A DNA stretch of 62,000 bases, from NCBI GenBank assembly GCA_002633005.1, contig NMRA01000194.1, positions 144,458 to 206,457 on the forward strand, in the 5' to 3' direction. Of this stretch, positions 1-9,551 are shown one piece after another. The notes below the pieces were generated by a model. The model ran no database searches. It was not told where the DNA came from and worked only from the letters and a program-made list of their open reading frames with translations. The stretch comes from Phoronis australis. Lineage: Eukaryota; Phoronida; Phoronidae. Both the position numbers and the translations under genes were made by a program. Numbering within the stretch: position 1 is the stretch's first letter; each line of letters starts with the position of its first letter.

Positions 1-236
1 GCCATTTGAAAACCAGGACCAAGGAACATCTAAATTCTGACAGTAATTCACATGTAAATATTCACCTGCAGAGCTCCAATCATTGTTATCAGCAGTGCTC
101 TTTCAATGACTTTGCAATAATAGACCAGGCAGTAACAACAAAGGAGCTTAAAATTCGTGAGGCTTTACATATCAGTTGGTGCAAGCCCAATCTCAATAGG
201 CAACTGACACACCACAGGTTGTCATTGTTGGTATAG
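1..236 (+). pseudogene. Penelope-like element ORF, C-terminal fragment (GIY-YIG endonuclease tail)
   Basis: An open frame from position 6 to 236 ends with a pattern typical of the distal part of GIY-YIG endonuclease domains in Penelope-like retroelements: an EHL start, a short polar stretch, FAIIDQA, then IREALHI, a KPNLN motif and a closing hydrophobic LSLLV. These elements code for a reverse transcriptase followed by this endonuclease, and only the C-terminal ~75 residues lie inside the window. The 3' tail that follows carries a hammerhead-like fold, which fits the assignment. The RT part would lie to the left of the window, so whether the copy is intact cannot be judged. Family call is by motif only. 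Confidence 0.6.
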
Positions 237-316
237 TTCATTGTCACTCCCTGTAACTGACTGTATCTGTGCTTCATTACTTGTTGCTGGGCCTAGCTAG
301 GTGGCCACTGTATTAT

Positions 317-364
317 GACTTCTGAGGATGGTGTTTAATAAATGACACCGAAACATGTCAAGTT
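317..364 (+). ncRNA. Hammerhead-ribozyme-like fold in the Penelope-like element 3' tail
   Basis: The core CTGAGGA (322-328; position 7 is variable in hammerheads) is followed by a GGTGT/ACACC stem (330-334 with 345-349), then GAAAC (350-354), a tiny AC/GT stem III and a GTC cleavage-type triplet ending at 359. GACTT (317-321) can pair with AAGTT (360-364) as stem I, with one G-T pair. One extra T (329) sits between the core and stem II, so activity is uncertain. Hammerhead ribozymes are known in Penelope-like elements. Confidence 0.4.
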
Positions 365-1284
365 TTAAATCCGTTGTTGTTTTCGTGAACATATGCTGTT
401 ACTTGCTATCATGGAAATATTTGATTTCAATAAAACCAGTCGAACTCGCATTGAATGTGAAAATTTTAAGTCTGAATATGCAAACATTTGCGACATTCTA
501 GTATTCCACAACCCGGTAAAAATTCGAAAGCATATACTCAATCCCAAAGTCAAATCACACAGATTTTCCTTATTTGCATTGAATTATTCGGTGCAATTAG
601 ATAGGAATTATGCAAGTTTCACTGTGCATAACAATAGTTAACATGTTGACTGGCGAGAGTTCACTTGGGTACATTGTGATCTATGCCGGGGGGTATTCTA
701 GATAGGGTACTAGTAGTGGGATCGGGATGTCCTTTCGCATTCAATAACCCAGATCTTCCCGACAAACCTGAGCACATCAGTCAAAATAGGCTATACAATA
801 GTAACATTGGTGATTTTTAATTTTGAAAACATGCGCACACCCAGGGGAGGCTCGAACGAGCACCCCCCCCCCCCCNCCCCCCCCCCCCCACTTGCCGAAG
901 TGGGCATGAAAAGGTCAGCCTCATAGAAACAAAAAAGGAGAAAACGAGACACAAGTCCACTAAAAAGCTGTAATTCAGGAATGCACTGTGCACAGCTCTG
1001 AACATCCGTTTTTTTAGTAAAAGGTCAACATGCCCAAAAATTTGAGCACCCCCATATTTTAAGATGGGTGCGTGGATGAGGCAAGTAAACCTTGCAAATT
1101 ATTGACCTGCAGCGATATGAGATTTCAAAATGAGGAGCTTCCAAGTATTACCACTAACATAGACACAAGCACACAATGCCAATACACCCAACTTGGGAAA
1201 TTATTACACTTTGCCTTGGTAGTCCACCCCCTTGCATTGATACTCATTGACACAACTTCAGAAGACAGAAATATAATAGAGCAA
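365..1284. other. Non-coding stretch with a C-rich low-complexity run
   Basis: No convincing gene is seen. A run of C with one N (862-889) probably marks a collapsed homopolymer. Short GAGCACCCC- and GGGTGCG-like pieces near 835-870 and 1040-1070 recur near 51298-51335 and look like fragments of an interspersed repeat. Open frames here lack any recognisable domain. Confidence 0.4.
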
Positions 1285-1285
1285 C

Positions 1286-1494
1286 ATGTCGAGTGACGAG
1301 AAGAAACACTTCACCAGAAAGTCTCTAACACCTGGCAGGAAGTCAGCTGGTAACAAGTTCTTCAGCTCTAGTCACAACAGATTGTCCACAGACTTGTTTG
1401 ACCAAGTAAAGCACCCAAGTAGAGCGTATGACTTCAATCTTGACAGTGAAGGCTTGAGTCAGTCTAGTGCCAGTAGCTCTCCTTTCAAGAAACT
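1286..1494 (+). CDS. Possible 5' coding exon of an unknown serine/lysine-rich protein
   Basis: The ATG at 1286 opens a serine- and lysine-rich frame starting MSSDEKKHFTRKSLTPGRK, with a TPGRK stretch and a SSASSSPFKK stretch. It runs into the minus-strand gag remnant near 1490, where the coding character ends. A possible 3' splice site (ttcag) lies at about 1257-1261. The composition is that of a disordered protein N terminus rather than chance AT-rich sequence, but I do not recognise the family. It could be an exon cut by the retroelement, a captured fragment, or a chance frame. Confidence 0.25.
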
Positions 1495-2405
1495 GGCTGC
1501 ATCATGGCTACGTTCAACCCTGCCTCCTTATCCCACGATCCGTAGCACAACCTCAACACCGCCTGTCTCATCATGTATTCCTCTGGCACTCCCCTAAACG
1601 CCTTACTTGCCATACTCCACACCCTATCGCCCCATTCATGAACAGACTCCTCCTTACCTTGCACTAAACCCATAAACTCTAACTGAACTATCTCTGGTGA
1701 CCCCAGCGAGCTAAATCTCTTCTCTAATTGCGTGCAGGCCTCAAAATATGTACTTTCCCCGTTCCGTTCTAAATACGTAGTCAAAAACTCTCCCGCCGCA
1801 CCCTCCAAACAAAAAATCAAATTATCCAGACACTCTCTATCCGACCATCCTTGCCCAACAGCATACCTATTAAACTTCATATGAAATGCCGACCAACTAG
1901 ACTTACCATTATACGTCATACTTCTCACTCCCAGCATCTTACCTCTACCACTATCCCTCTGTCCTTGTCTGCTCCTATCACTCCGCTTACTTATAACCTC
2001 ACGTCTACCCCATTGCAGATCCTAGTCTTCCTACTCGCTCCCCTCTACCCCACCTTTAAATCGCCAGGACCGCTAGTCTCCCACACCTTTCACACTCACC
2101 TTACTCCTCACTTCATCCTCATCACTCCCCGCAAAATCCACCGTATCAAAACTAGGTAAAGCATCCACCGGTGTACTAGGCCCCATCTGGACCCTCTTCG
2201 TATTCACAAACTCTAACGCCACGCCCCTTTTGTCCAGAACTTCCCTTCTAACCAAACACTGTTTTAAAGTAATTAACTGTATCCTAACCTCATGATCCAA
2301 AAATTCCGCCTTCTCCAATGCCGCAACCGATAACCCTCTCAAAGTATTTATAATACAGACAATGTCCTTCTGTTCTTCAGCCATTGCAGAAAAAACACTA
2401 TCCAC
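1485..2405 (-). pseudogene. Ty3/gypsy gag remnant, minus strand
   Basis: Read leftward from an ATG at 2405, the frame gives an acidic N-terminal segment (to 2073) and, after three in-frame TAG codons between about 2070 and 1960, a retrotransposon gag capsid-like domain (1937-1485). The domain has FHMKFNRYA, LIFCLEGAAGEFL, LEKRF and VHEWGDRVWSMA motifs. The same motif order (FHWKFSRFA, LCCEGDALRFL, MRKRFG, LHQWADRL) occurs in gag of the plus-strand element at 3568, so the two belong to related lineages. The 3' part of gag and all of pol are missing; truncation is near 1490. A tRNA-Leu primer site and an LTR lie upstream in the right order. Confidence 0.75.
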
Positions 2406-2567
2406 GTATTATTTACCTTGTCAAAATTCAAACCACACCCCTTTTCCCGCCACACACTATAACTGAACAATATTCCCAACAAAACACAAAAAACCGATAA
2501 CCGAATACAAATCCTTTTCCTTTAACACACCTAAAGCATATCTTTAAAGTATAAACCTATACGGTAA

Positions 2568-2585
2568 CCATCCCACTCCTGACAC
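2568..2585 (-). other. Primer-binding site, tRNA-Leu type
   Basis: On the plus strand this reads ATCCCACTCCTGACACCA, which is what I recall as the 3' end of animal tRNA-Leu(CAG) including CCA. On the minus strand it therefore forms a TGGTGTCAGGAGTGGGAT primer site. It lies 5 bases inside the LTR boundary at 2591 and upstream of the minus-strand gag, as expected for a Ty3/gypsy element. Confidence 0.75.
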
Positions 2586-2590
2586 CAATC

Positions 2591-2790
2591 TGTAGAATGC
2601 CTACCTGAACAATAACCACAGCACCAGCTTGAAGCGTCCGATCAGACTCAAGAGTAGACCCGGAGTGGCACTCAACCAAACAATAAAACACAACCGGTCA
2701 GCATCGGAGAAGTCCGTAAATATTACCCACCATACAATAGCCTTATGTGAACGTTATGGCTTCCTCTGATGGACATCCAGAAGTATATTA
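2591..2790 (-). repeat. LTR of the truncated minus-strand Ty3/gypsy element
   Basis: The boundary next to the primer site is clear: TGTAG on the plus strand at 2591, i.e. CTACA at the LTR 3' end. The far end is uncertain; a TTACA at about 2786-2790 would give TG...CA ends and a length near 200 bp. The second LTR is not in the expected place, consistent with truncation near 1490. Confidence 0.5.
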
Positions 2791-2924
2791 CACGTTAGAA
2801 GTTTAGATAATTCACACACAGTATGAGTCCATGTCGGCATGTCGGTATGTGACAGCGTGACGCGTGAGTGGCTGACAATAACAACTAAACTTAACACGTT
2901 CGTTGGAAATCACAGAACCGATTG

Positions 2925-2928
2925 TGGC
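2925..2928 (+). other. Target-site duplication TGGC, left copy
   Basis: TGGC directly before the 5' LTR matches TGGC at 12183-12186 directly after the 3' LTR. It marks the insertion site of the Ty3/gypsy element. Confidence 0.75.
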
Positions 2929-3172
2929 TGTTGTAATCGGCAACATCATTGGCCCTTTGTTTTTCCTGTGGCGTTTTGTGATTGGTCTGTTTTTGTGTGT
3001 TCCCCGTATGTCCCCTATACAAGTCGTTGGCGCCACTGTCGGATGGTTTTTTTTCAAGAACCGGCAAGACGAGTCGTCTATGGTTGCTCCGCTTGGCGTC
3101 AACTGACTGACTTATATCTTCATAAAAGTAAGTACTCTTGTGCCTAACTAGTGAACCTGTAGGAATGCAACA
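2929..3172 (+). repeat. 5' LTR
   Basis: 244 bp, begins TGTTGTAATCGG and ends GCAACA. It matches 11939-12182 almost base for base. The TATATAAG box seen in the 3' LTR reads TATACAAG here (about 3016-3023). A splice-donor-like AAAGTAAGT is present at 3125-3133; the 3' LTR has a changed version. Confidence 0.95.
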
Positions 3173-3197
3173 TTTGGCGTAGTCGGCACTAGTTAGG
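3143..3197 (+). promoter_or_regulatory. U5-leader hairpin enclosing the primer-binding site
   Basis: CCTAACTAGTG (3143-3153, end of the LTR) is perfectly complementary to CACTAGTTAGG (3187-3197, leader). The 33-nt loop holds the LTR end and the start of the primer site. U5-leader stems of this kind help position the tRNA primer in retroviruses; the role here is inferred. Confidence 0.55.
3175..3192 (+). other. Primer-binding site
   Basis: TGGCGTAGTCGGCACTAG starts two bases after the LTR end and begins with TGG, the complement of a tRNA CCA end. I cannot name the tRNA with certainty. It differs clearly from the tRNA-Leu site of the neighbouring minus-strand element. Confidence 0.6.
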
Positions 3198-3567
3198 GGT
3201 ACCATAAGAGTATTTAACCGACTAGTTCAGACGGCTTTTACCTGTCCAGGGCTTTTTCTTTCGTCCGGGGGGGAAATTTGGAGAATTTAGTCCGTGCCGT
3301 GCTAACAGGTGGTTAGTACGGTGGCCAAGGGGTTCTTGGTCTTTAGGTAGAGTTGGTTTTAGGTTGTTTGGGCCTTATTTTTTGGGGTTTTTGAGGTTTA
3401 TTTTTGGCTTTTTGGTATTTTTGGGTTTGTTTGCCGGTTCGACTGGGTGTGGTCCCCTTTTGACTTAAGTCACGTGGTAGGCAGTGTTTTGGTTATAAAC
3501 ACCGATTCATTACCTTACCTTTAGCCCTTCTGTAATGGATATATATATTGGCCGTTGATAGTCAACC
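3198..3567 (+). other. Untranslated leader of the Ty3/gypsy element
   Basis: A G/T-rich leader without coding character lies between the primer site and the gag ATG at 3568. Such leaders usually carry packaging signals; none is identifiable by eye. Confidence 0.5.
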
Positions 3568-5113
3568 ATGTCAGTAGGTTTCAAAATTCCTACTAACTAC
3601 TGCCGTGAGTCAGACTTGTTAGATTTGCCGGGAGTTGACGAAGATATCGTCCTGCAAATAGTTGACTTCCGGGAGAGATGCCCTATCGGTCGTCACAATA
3701 TTTACCAGATATCTGACGATTGGATAGTGACCAGCGCGGTGACTGACCGGGTGGATTATTCCTTAACCCCCAGTTCAGGTTCCCGAAACTCTGATTTGTC
3801 GGCGGGGTTAGCTCAAGTGGCTGACGCTTGCGACAGGCTGAATAGGTCCCCTAGTCCTCGTTTGGATAGAACCACTAGGTACCGAGGGGGCTCCCGATAC
3901 CAAGTCGATGAGGGTAGGCGCGACAGTGGTATAAGTCCCGGCGTTTATACTCCTCCTAGTAGGCGAAGAGGGTATTCGGGAAACATAGGAGGTAGGTGTG
4001 ACAGTGGTCTGGATCCCGACACTTTTACTTCTCCTGTTCGCCCAAGGGGGTACTGGGAAAACAGAGAGGGAAGGCGTGACAGAGGCGGAAGTCCCGGCGC
4101 AAGAAATGCCAGGGGGTATAAAGTAGATTCGCATGCTCCTCATAATTTAGTTTTCAAGGGCTTGCGTAATACGTGGAAATATTTCCACTGGAAGTTTAGC
4201 CGTTTTGCTATGGAAAACTTCTGGTCTGGGGATAAATGCTTAGCAGAGCTAAGTCTCTGCTGTGAAGGGGATGCACTCCGCTTTCTTTGTAATTTTACAG
4301 AAAGTCGGCCAGAGGCATTGTATGACGAAGTAGTGGAAGCAATGAGGAAACGTTTTGGTGTTGCTTCGGGGAGTAGACCAACTACAATTTCACTCCGCAT
4401 CCCAAAAACAACCCGAGTCCCTACATCAATGGGCTGACAGGCTGAATCATCTGTATTTTTCGGCCTTCCCAAACCCCTCAGATGGTGACCGCCATCAGGC
4501 CATACTAAAGTTTTGCTTGGGGTTAAGTGATCAGGATATAGGCAAGCAGGTGTTAAATGGTCGCCACGAATCCACAGACCAAGCACTAATGCCATCGCGT
4601 AAGAGTGTTACCTTTAGGGGAGATGAACTGAGCGAGGATGTTAGTAGGCTACGTCTCGTCTCTAGTCAAAAAAGATCACCCATTAGGTTTTCGCCAATTT
4701 CGGGTCGCCAATCCCCACCTGATTCCCCCAACAGTTCTCCCGGGTCTAGCAACTTGGCAGAGAGGTGCAGAGTGTTAGAGTCACGGGTAGATTTTTTGAC
4801 AGAGGATAATAAAGCTCTGCGTAAACAAATGGACAATCTGTCCAAAGAAATGAACACAAATTTCTCTAAAGTTGAAGGTCGTTTTTCTAAGATAGACACC
4901 AATTTAGAGAAAATGCTGGTTTATTAGCCTCGGGCCGGGCGTCTCTTAGAAAATCTCCGTCCAGATCGCAATTCTCCGCGAACAGCCGGAGAGTGTTTCA
5001 ATTGTGGGGAGACTGGTCATTTTAAATATTCATATCCCAATAAACCATCGGCCAAAGTAAGACTAGCCTCAACGTCTCCAGATTGTTTAAACTGGAACGG
5101 ACTGAAGGACTAG
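3568..5113 (+). pseudogene. gag: gag (capsid and zinc knuckle), frameshifted
   Basis: Frame 1 opens at ATG 3568 and gives an Arg/Ser/Gly-rich segment with three near-repeats of RRDSGISPG type, then a retrotransposon gag capsid-like domain (FHWKFSRFA, LCCEGDALRFL, MRKRFG). Around 4355-4437 the frame changes to frame 2, which continues with LHQWADRLNHLYFSAF, LKFCLGL and a coiled-coil-like stretch to a TAG at 4925. The same frame then shows a CX2CX4HX4 zinc knuckle (4994-5035) whose last Cys is a Tyr, and stops at 5111. Gag would form the particle and bind RNA. In this copy it is broken by one frameshift, one internal stop and a lost zinc ligand. Confidence 0.85.
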
Positions 5114-5328
5114 GTCTAAATTCAGTCCATGATTCCCAATCAGGCCTATCAGACTATTCAACTCTGATTGGTTTGGTGGGAGGGATCAAAAAGCAGTTAA
5201 AACGTGCAAATAAGAAATCTTAGAAAACTGTTCGTTCCACGGGGTTTGGGACGGATTCTGAAGATTCTTTCTCACTAGCAGATTCCGACAGTGATTCTAA
5301 TCCGGGTTCTCTTGCTAGTAAGGATACG

Positions 5329-5763
5329 TTGACTATAGATCCACCTATCAAGTCAGATCTAGATCGAGCGACTCTGGACGTAGTACTGACCGACTCTGAT
5401 TCAATAAAATCGTCGCCGGAGGTAGTAAACATATGTAAACTATCTTCAGGTCGTACGTATTATATTCCCATAGAGTTGAAGGGTTTGAGGTTAAATAGTA
5501 TCCTGGATAGTGGTGCCGACAGTACTGTAATTTCTACCAGGGTATCTAAATTTCTCTCGGGCGTCCAAGCCGTGCACGATGTAAAGGTGACAACGGCCGC
5601 CGAAGGTCTGGCTCTTGGGGGGTTCAGAACCAATAACATTCCCATTACTATTAATTCCAAAACATATCGAACCTCAGTGGTAGTTTCGGATATTCAGGAC
5701 GATTGCCTCTTGGGGTTAGACATCATGAAACAATTGGGATGTGTTCTGAACATGAGAGGATAA
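5329..5763 (+). pseudogene. Retropepsin-like aspartic protease region of pol
   Basis: Frame 1 encodes a retropepsin core: the catalytic loop ILDSGADSTVIS (codons near 5500-5530), a middle segment with the LALGGF and TSVVVSDIQ strands, and the C-terminal DCLLGLDIMKQLG motif (5701-5739), where ILGLD-type residues are expected. It would cut the Gag and Pol polyproteins. The frame differs from upstream gag (frame 2) and downstream RT (frame 2), so either programmed shifting or decay separates them; because other breaks exist, decay is likely for at least part. Confidence 0.85.
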
Positions 5764-5791
5764 ACTGACTATTGAGGGGAAAACAATTCCA

Positions 5792-7118
5792 ATGGAATAC
5801 GGTACCCCATCCAGATATCTTCCTCCCGTGGTAGTGAACTCCAGTGTTTTAATTCCTGCCAATACGGTGAAGAGGTTAAGTGGGATCGAATTTCCAAAGA
5901 TTTCCCCCATGGTTATGTTTGATCCGTCTCAATCGCTAGATCCACGTATTTCGATCCCCCGCTCAATACATGACCCCCAATCCTGTTCTTCCCTTTTTGT
6001 TTCCAATTCATCGGAACATGGGGTAAGATTAACAGGAGGGACTACATGTATCTTAGGGGTAGTGGAACCCGTGGAATCTGAGGGGGTAAAAGATACTCAG
6101 GTTCGGGAACACTGCTCAGTTAAGGTAGCCAAGGCAAAGGAAACTCCTGGGGGCGTTGAGACACTGTCGGGGAAATTACCAAGGCGAACTCCTGGGAATG
6201 TTAATGCACTGTCGGGAGGTTTACCAGAAAAGCTAACTTCGCTGTTCGACCAATCTTCAATTCATTTAAGTGAGGGGGAAAAGTCACAGTTGAAGAAGCT
6301 ATTGTTAGAATTTGAAGATGTGTTCGCTGCCAGTGATTTGGATCTAGGAAATTTTACGGCATTAGAGCATGTCATATACACCGGGACAGCAAAACCTGTT
6401 AAAATGGGTATGCGCCGGACGCCAGCCTGTTTTGTGCAGGAAGAGGAGGATAATCTAAAGAAAATGTTAAATGCAGGAGTAATTGTTCCCTCCTGTGTTA
6501 ATCCGCAAGGCTGACGGGACAGTGCGTCACTGTATTGACTACAGGGCGTTAAATAGTGTTACCCAAAAAGATGCATGGCCGTAACCATTAATTGAAGAAT
6601 GTATAGACCTTCTTGCTGGAAATGTTTGGTTTAGTAAGTTAGATGCAAACTCTGCTTATTGGCAAATCAAAATCCGTGAGGAAGACCGTAAAAAAACTGC
6701 ATTCATTACAAAATATGGTTTGTACGAGTTTCGCTCTATGCCTTTTGGTTTATGTGGAGCTCCTAGTACATTTTCTCGGGCCATGAGTCTGGTTTTAAGA
6801 GGTTTGAACTGGAACACGGTATTGGCGTTTCTAGACGACATATTAGTGTTGGGTACCAGTTTTGAGGACCACCGGTCTAATCTTACAGGCGTTCTTGCTC
6901 GTTTCCGGGAGTTCGGCCTGAGATTAAAACCCAGAAAGTGCGTCCTGTTTCAAAAGAAAGTAGAATTTCTGGGTAGGACGGTGGGTCCGGAAGGGTTGGA
7001 GATGGGAAATGACAACATTAAGAAAGTCCAAGAATGGCCTATAGTAAGAAACAGTGTCAAAGTTTCTTGGGTTTCGCAAATTACCATAGGCTATTCATCA
7101 AAGATTTTGCAAAATTAG
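5792..7118 (+). pseudogene. pol: Reverse transcriptase region of pol, frameshifted
   Basis: Frame 2 (5792-6514) covers the linker and the start of RT, ending in the LKKMLNAGVIVPS block. A shift to frame 0 near 6500-6515 brings the DGTVRHCIDYRALN block, a TAA at about 6583, then KLDANSAYWQIKI, MPFGLCGAPSTFSRAM and the catalytic FLDDILVLG box (about 6828-6854). The palm motif FLDD keeps both metal-binding aspartates. Frame 0 closes at 7118, and the same protein continues in frame 2 from about 7034. The order and motifs are those of Ty3/gypsy RT, which copies the element RNA into DNA in cytoplasmic particles. Confidence 0.92.
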
Positions 7119-7620
7119 CCGTACCTCTTTATGAGATTACAGGGTCGAAGAAAACCTTTCAGTGGGACGATGCACAACAGAATGCTTTCGATCAATTAAA
7201 GGTAGCTCTAAGATCACCACCTGTTTTAGCCTTACCGAATAAAAATGACGAATTTATTCTTGATTGTGACGCCTCTGATAAGGCTATTGGCTGTTGTTTT
7301 TCCCAAGTCCAGAACGGGTTGGAGCGAGTTATCTCGTACTCCAGCTTCGCTTTAGTGGACGAACAAAAACGTTATTGTACTTCTCGAAAGGAGCTGCTGG
7401 CTGTTGTACGATTTACACACCAGTTCAGACATTACCTCTTGGGTAGGAAATTTAAAGTACGGACGGATCACAGTAGTTTGAGATGGCTGTTAAACTTCAA
7501 ATCTCCTTCGGGACAATTAGCTCGTTGGATATTACAGTTACAGCAGTTTTCGGGTATGGAAATAATATACCGTCCCGGAGTTAAACATATCAATGCTGAT
7601 GCTTTGTCACGTATTCCTTC
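7034..7620 (+). pseudogene. pol: RT connection and RNase H domain of pol
   Basis: Frame 2 carries the RT thumb/connection (FLGFANYHRLFIKDFAK), then a Ty3/gypsy RNase H: FILDCDASDKAIGCCFSQ (first Asp), RKELLAVV (Glu), FKVRTDHSSLRWL (Asp) and the closing HINADALSR. These are the expected catalytic positions. The enzyme would degrade RNA in RNA:DNA hybrids during reverse transcription. This frame stays open through the integrase zinc region to 8470. Confidence 0.92.
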
Positions 7621-9526
7621 GTCCTCCTGCCCCGCGTACAAGCTAGGGGTAGAACCCATAGACCTTCCTTGTGGGGGTTGTCCCACTTGTTGCAAATCTC
7701 ATAAGGAATGGTATAATTTCGTACAGGAAGTTGACGACACTATCCCTCTTGCACAACGCCCCCGGGCAGTTAGGGTTGACAAAAGTACCAATACCCGTCC
7801 GCGATCTGTGTATGTGTCTGATACGCACAAACACTCTGTGTTGGATAGTCAAAACGTCCCAGAAGAGTTTATCCCCGACAACTTAGGAGAGGAGGGGTTT
7901 GTATTAACTATACGTAATCCCGAGTTGACGGATGTCTCTTGTATGGATGACTGTTTCCTAATCTCCATAGATAGGGATGATCGAAACACTTGTTTTGCGA
8001 GAGCATTGTCAATCGAGGATGAAACAGACTTTGACCGCAAGCAGAGGGAGGACACAAATCTGACTTTCCTATTTGACTGGTATGATAATGGTGTTGAACC
8101 GTCACAATTCCGCTTGTTTATCGCCAGCGCTACGGCCAAAAACTATTGGCTCAATAGGGAGCGGTTTGTTGTGTCGAATAATTTATTATATTGGAAGGCT
8201 CCAGATGAGGAAGATATTCTAAAACTAGTAGTGCCCGAGTCCTGCAAGTCAGATATTATAAAGCATTGTCATGACTTACCGTCCGCAGGTCACCAGGGAA
8301 TTGACCGTACCAAAGCAAAGTTGAAAGCTAAGTATTATTGGCGTGGTATGGCCGCGAGTGTAAAATCTTATATTGAAACATGTGCTGGCTGTAATTTAAA
8401 TAAGCAAGGTAGAGGCCGCCATGGTAAGTTTCCCTTAACTACAATCCATGCAGGGGTGCCCATGGAATGAGTCCATTTAGATTTCCTGGGTCCACTCCCT
8501 ATATCAGATCAGGGCAATGAATATATCCTCATGATGGTAGACCAGTTCACCAAGTGGGTGGAATGTGTAGCCCTCCCGTCGCAGACGGCAGAGGTCACGG
8601 CGAACGCTGCAATGGGCCAGTTCTTTAGTAGATTTGGGTTCCCATTGCAGTTGTTTACCGATCAGGGACGAAATTTTGAAAGTCACTTGTTCCGTCATAT
8701 TTGTTCCCTTTTAAAAATCCAGAAAACAAGAACGACTGCGTATAGGCCCTCTTCTAACGGACAATGTGAGCGATTCAATCGTACCCTGATGGATGCAATA
8801 CGTTGTTATGTCAGTCGTTTCCAAACTGATTGGGATATGTATTTACCCCAAATTGCTGGTGCTATCCGGTCTTGTGTTAATCGTCATACTGGCTTTACAG
8901 CTAATAAAATGATGCTGGGACGGGAAACAATTCAGCCAGTAGACCTCATGTATCCCCCGCCCTTACAGGATGCTGAGGACCCAATAGGTTATGTAAACCG
9001 GCTCAGTAAAGCGATTACTCAAACTCACGAGATAGATAGAAGAACATTGCAGACTACCCAAGCTGTTATGAAACGCGATTATGATGTGTCTATGGTCAAA
9101 CGTTCATATAGTATTGGAGATTTAGTCTATGTCCTTGATTCAGCTAGTGTTAAGGGGAAGTGTAAAAAATTATTACCCCCTTGGAAAGGGCCGGCCATTG
9201 TTCTCGAGGTCATTACTCCCTATCAATTTCGAATTAGACACGAGAATTTTGTGTCGGTAGTCAATCATGACCGTCTGAAACTCTGTAAGGATAGGTTTCA
9301 AGACCTACCTATCTGGCTTAAGAGAATGATCCAGGTAAATTCCACAGTGAACCGGGATAGTCTAGCAGAAGACACCGAAGTATACTGTTTTTGTAGGAGA
9401 CCTGATCATGGCGGGTTCATGATTGCTTGTGACGTATGTGATGAGTGGTATCATGGGGAATGTGTAAGCATTACCACTGATGACGCACTGCACATTGACC
9501 GGTACATCTGTCCTGGTTGTGAATAA
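7621..9526 (+). pseudogene. pol: Integrase with C-terminal PHD finger
   Basis: Frame 2 holds a linker, then an HHCC zinc domain (H at 8264, next H about 8291, CX2C about 8381-8390) and, after an in-frame TGA at 8468-8470, the DDE core. The catalytic residues are Asp (8480, in VHLDFLGPL), Asp (8660, in TDQGRNF) and Glu (8768, in NGQCERFN); the last two are separated by 35 residues, the classic D,D-35-E spacing. A GPY/F-like module (WKGPAIVLEVITPYQFRI) follows, and the protein ends in a PHD finger (9383-9523) before TAA at 9524. Apart from the TGA, the integrase half is open. It inserts element DNA into chromatin; the PHD replaces the chromodomain that some Ty3/gypsy lineages carry at this place. 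Confidence 0.92.
9383..9523 (+). other. PHD finger domain at the integrase C terminus
   Basis: The Cys4-His-Cys3 pattern is complete: YCFC, MIACDVCDEWYHGEC, then ICPGC, with spacing CX1C, CX2C, HX2C, CX2C. The RRPD...MIxCDxCxxWYHGxC signature with an aromatic before the first Cys and a Trp before the His is that of H3K4-methyl readers such as the CFP1 and PHF8 PHD fingers (family knowledge). Binding to H3K4me and a role in targeting insertion are inferred. Confidence 0.9.
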
Positions 9527-9551
9527 CATTTGCTTTGCAATATTTCAGATG
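9527..9551 (+). promoter_or_regulatory. 3' splice-site-like sequence before ORF3
   Basis: TTTGCAATATTTCAG ends at 9548, immediately before ATG 9549. This is a pyrimidine-rich acceptor with AG next to the start codon, placed just after the pol stop. Paired with the AAAGTAAGT donor-like site in the 5' LTR, it would give a spliced subgenomic RNA for the downstream ORFs, as env is expressed in retroviruses and some gypsy elements. Confidence 0.4.

Noticed and set aside
2812-3205. Overlapping frames on both strands
   Set aside because: They lie in the 5' LTR and recur at 11790-12112 in the 3' LTR; no domain is present.
3808-4143. Minus-strand frame of 111 codons
   Set aside because: Antisense shadow of gag.
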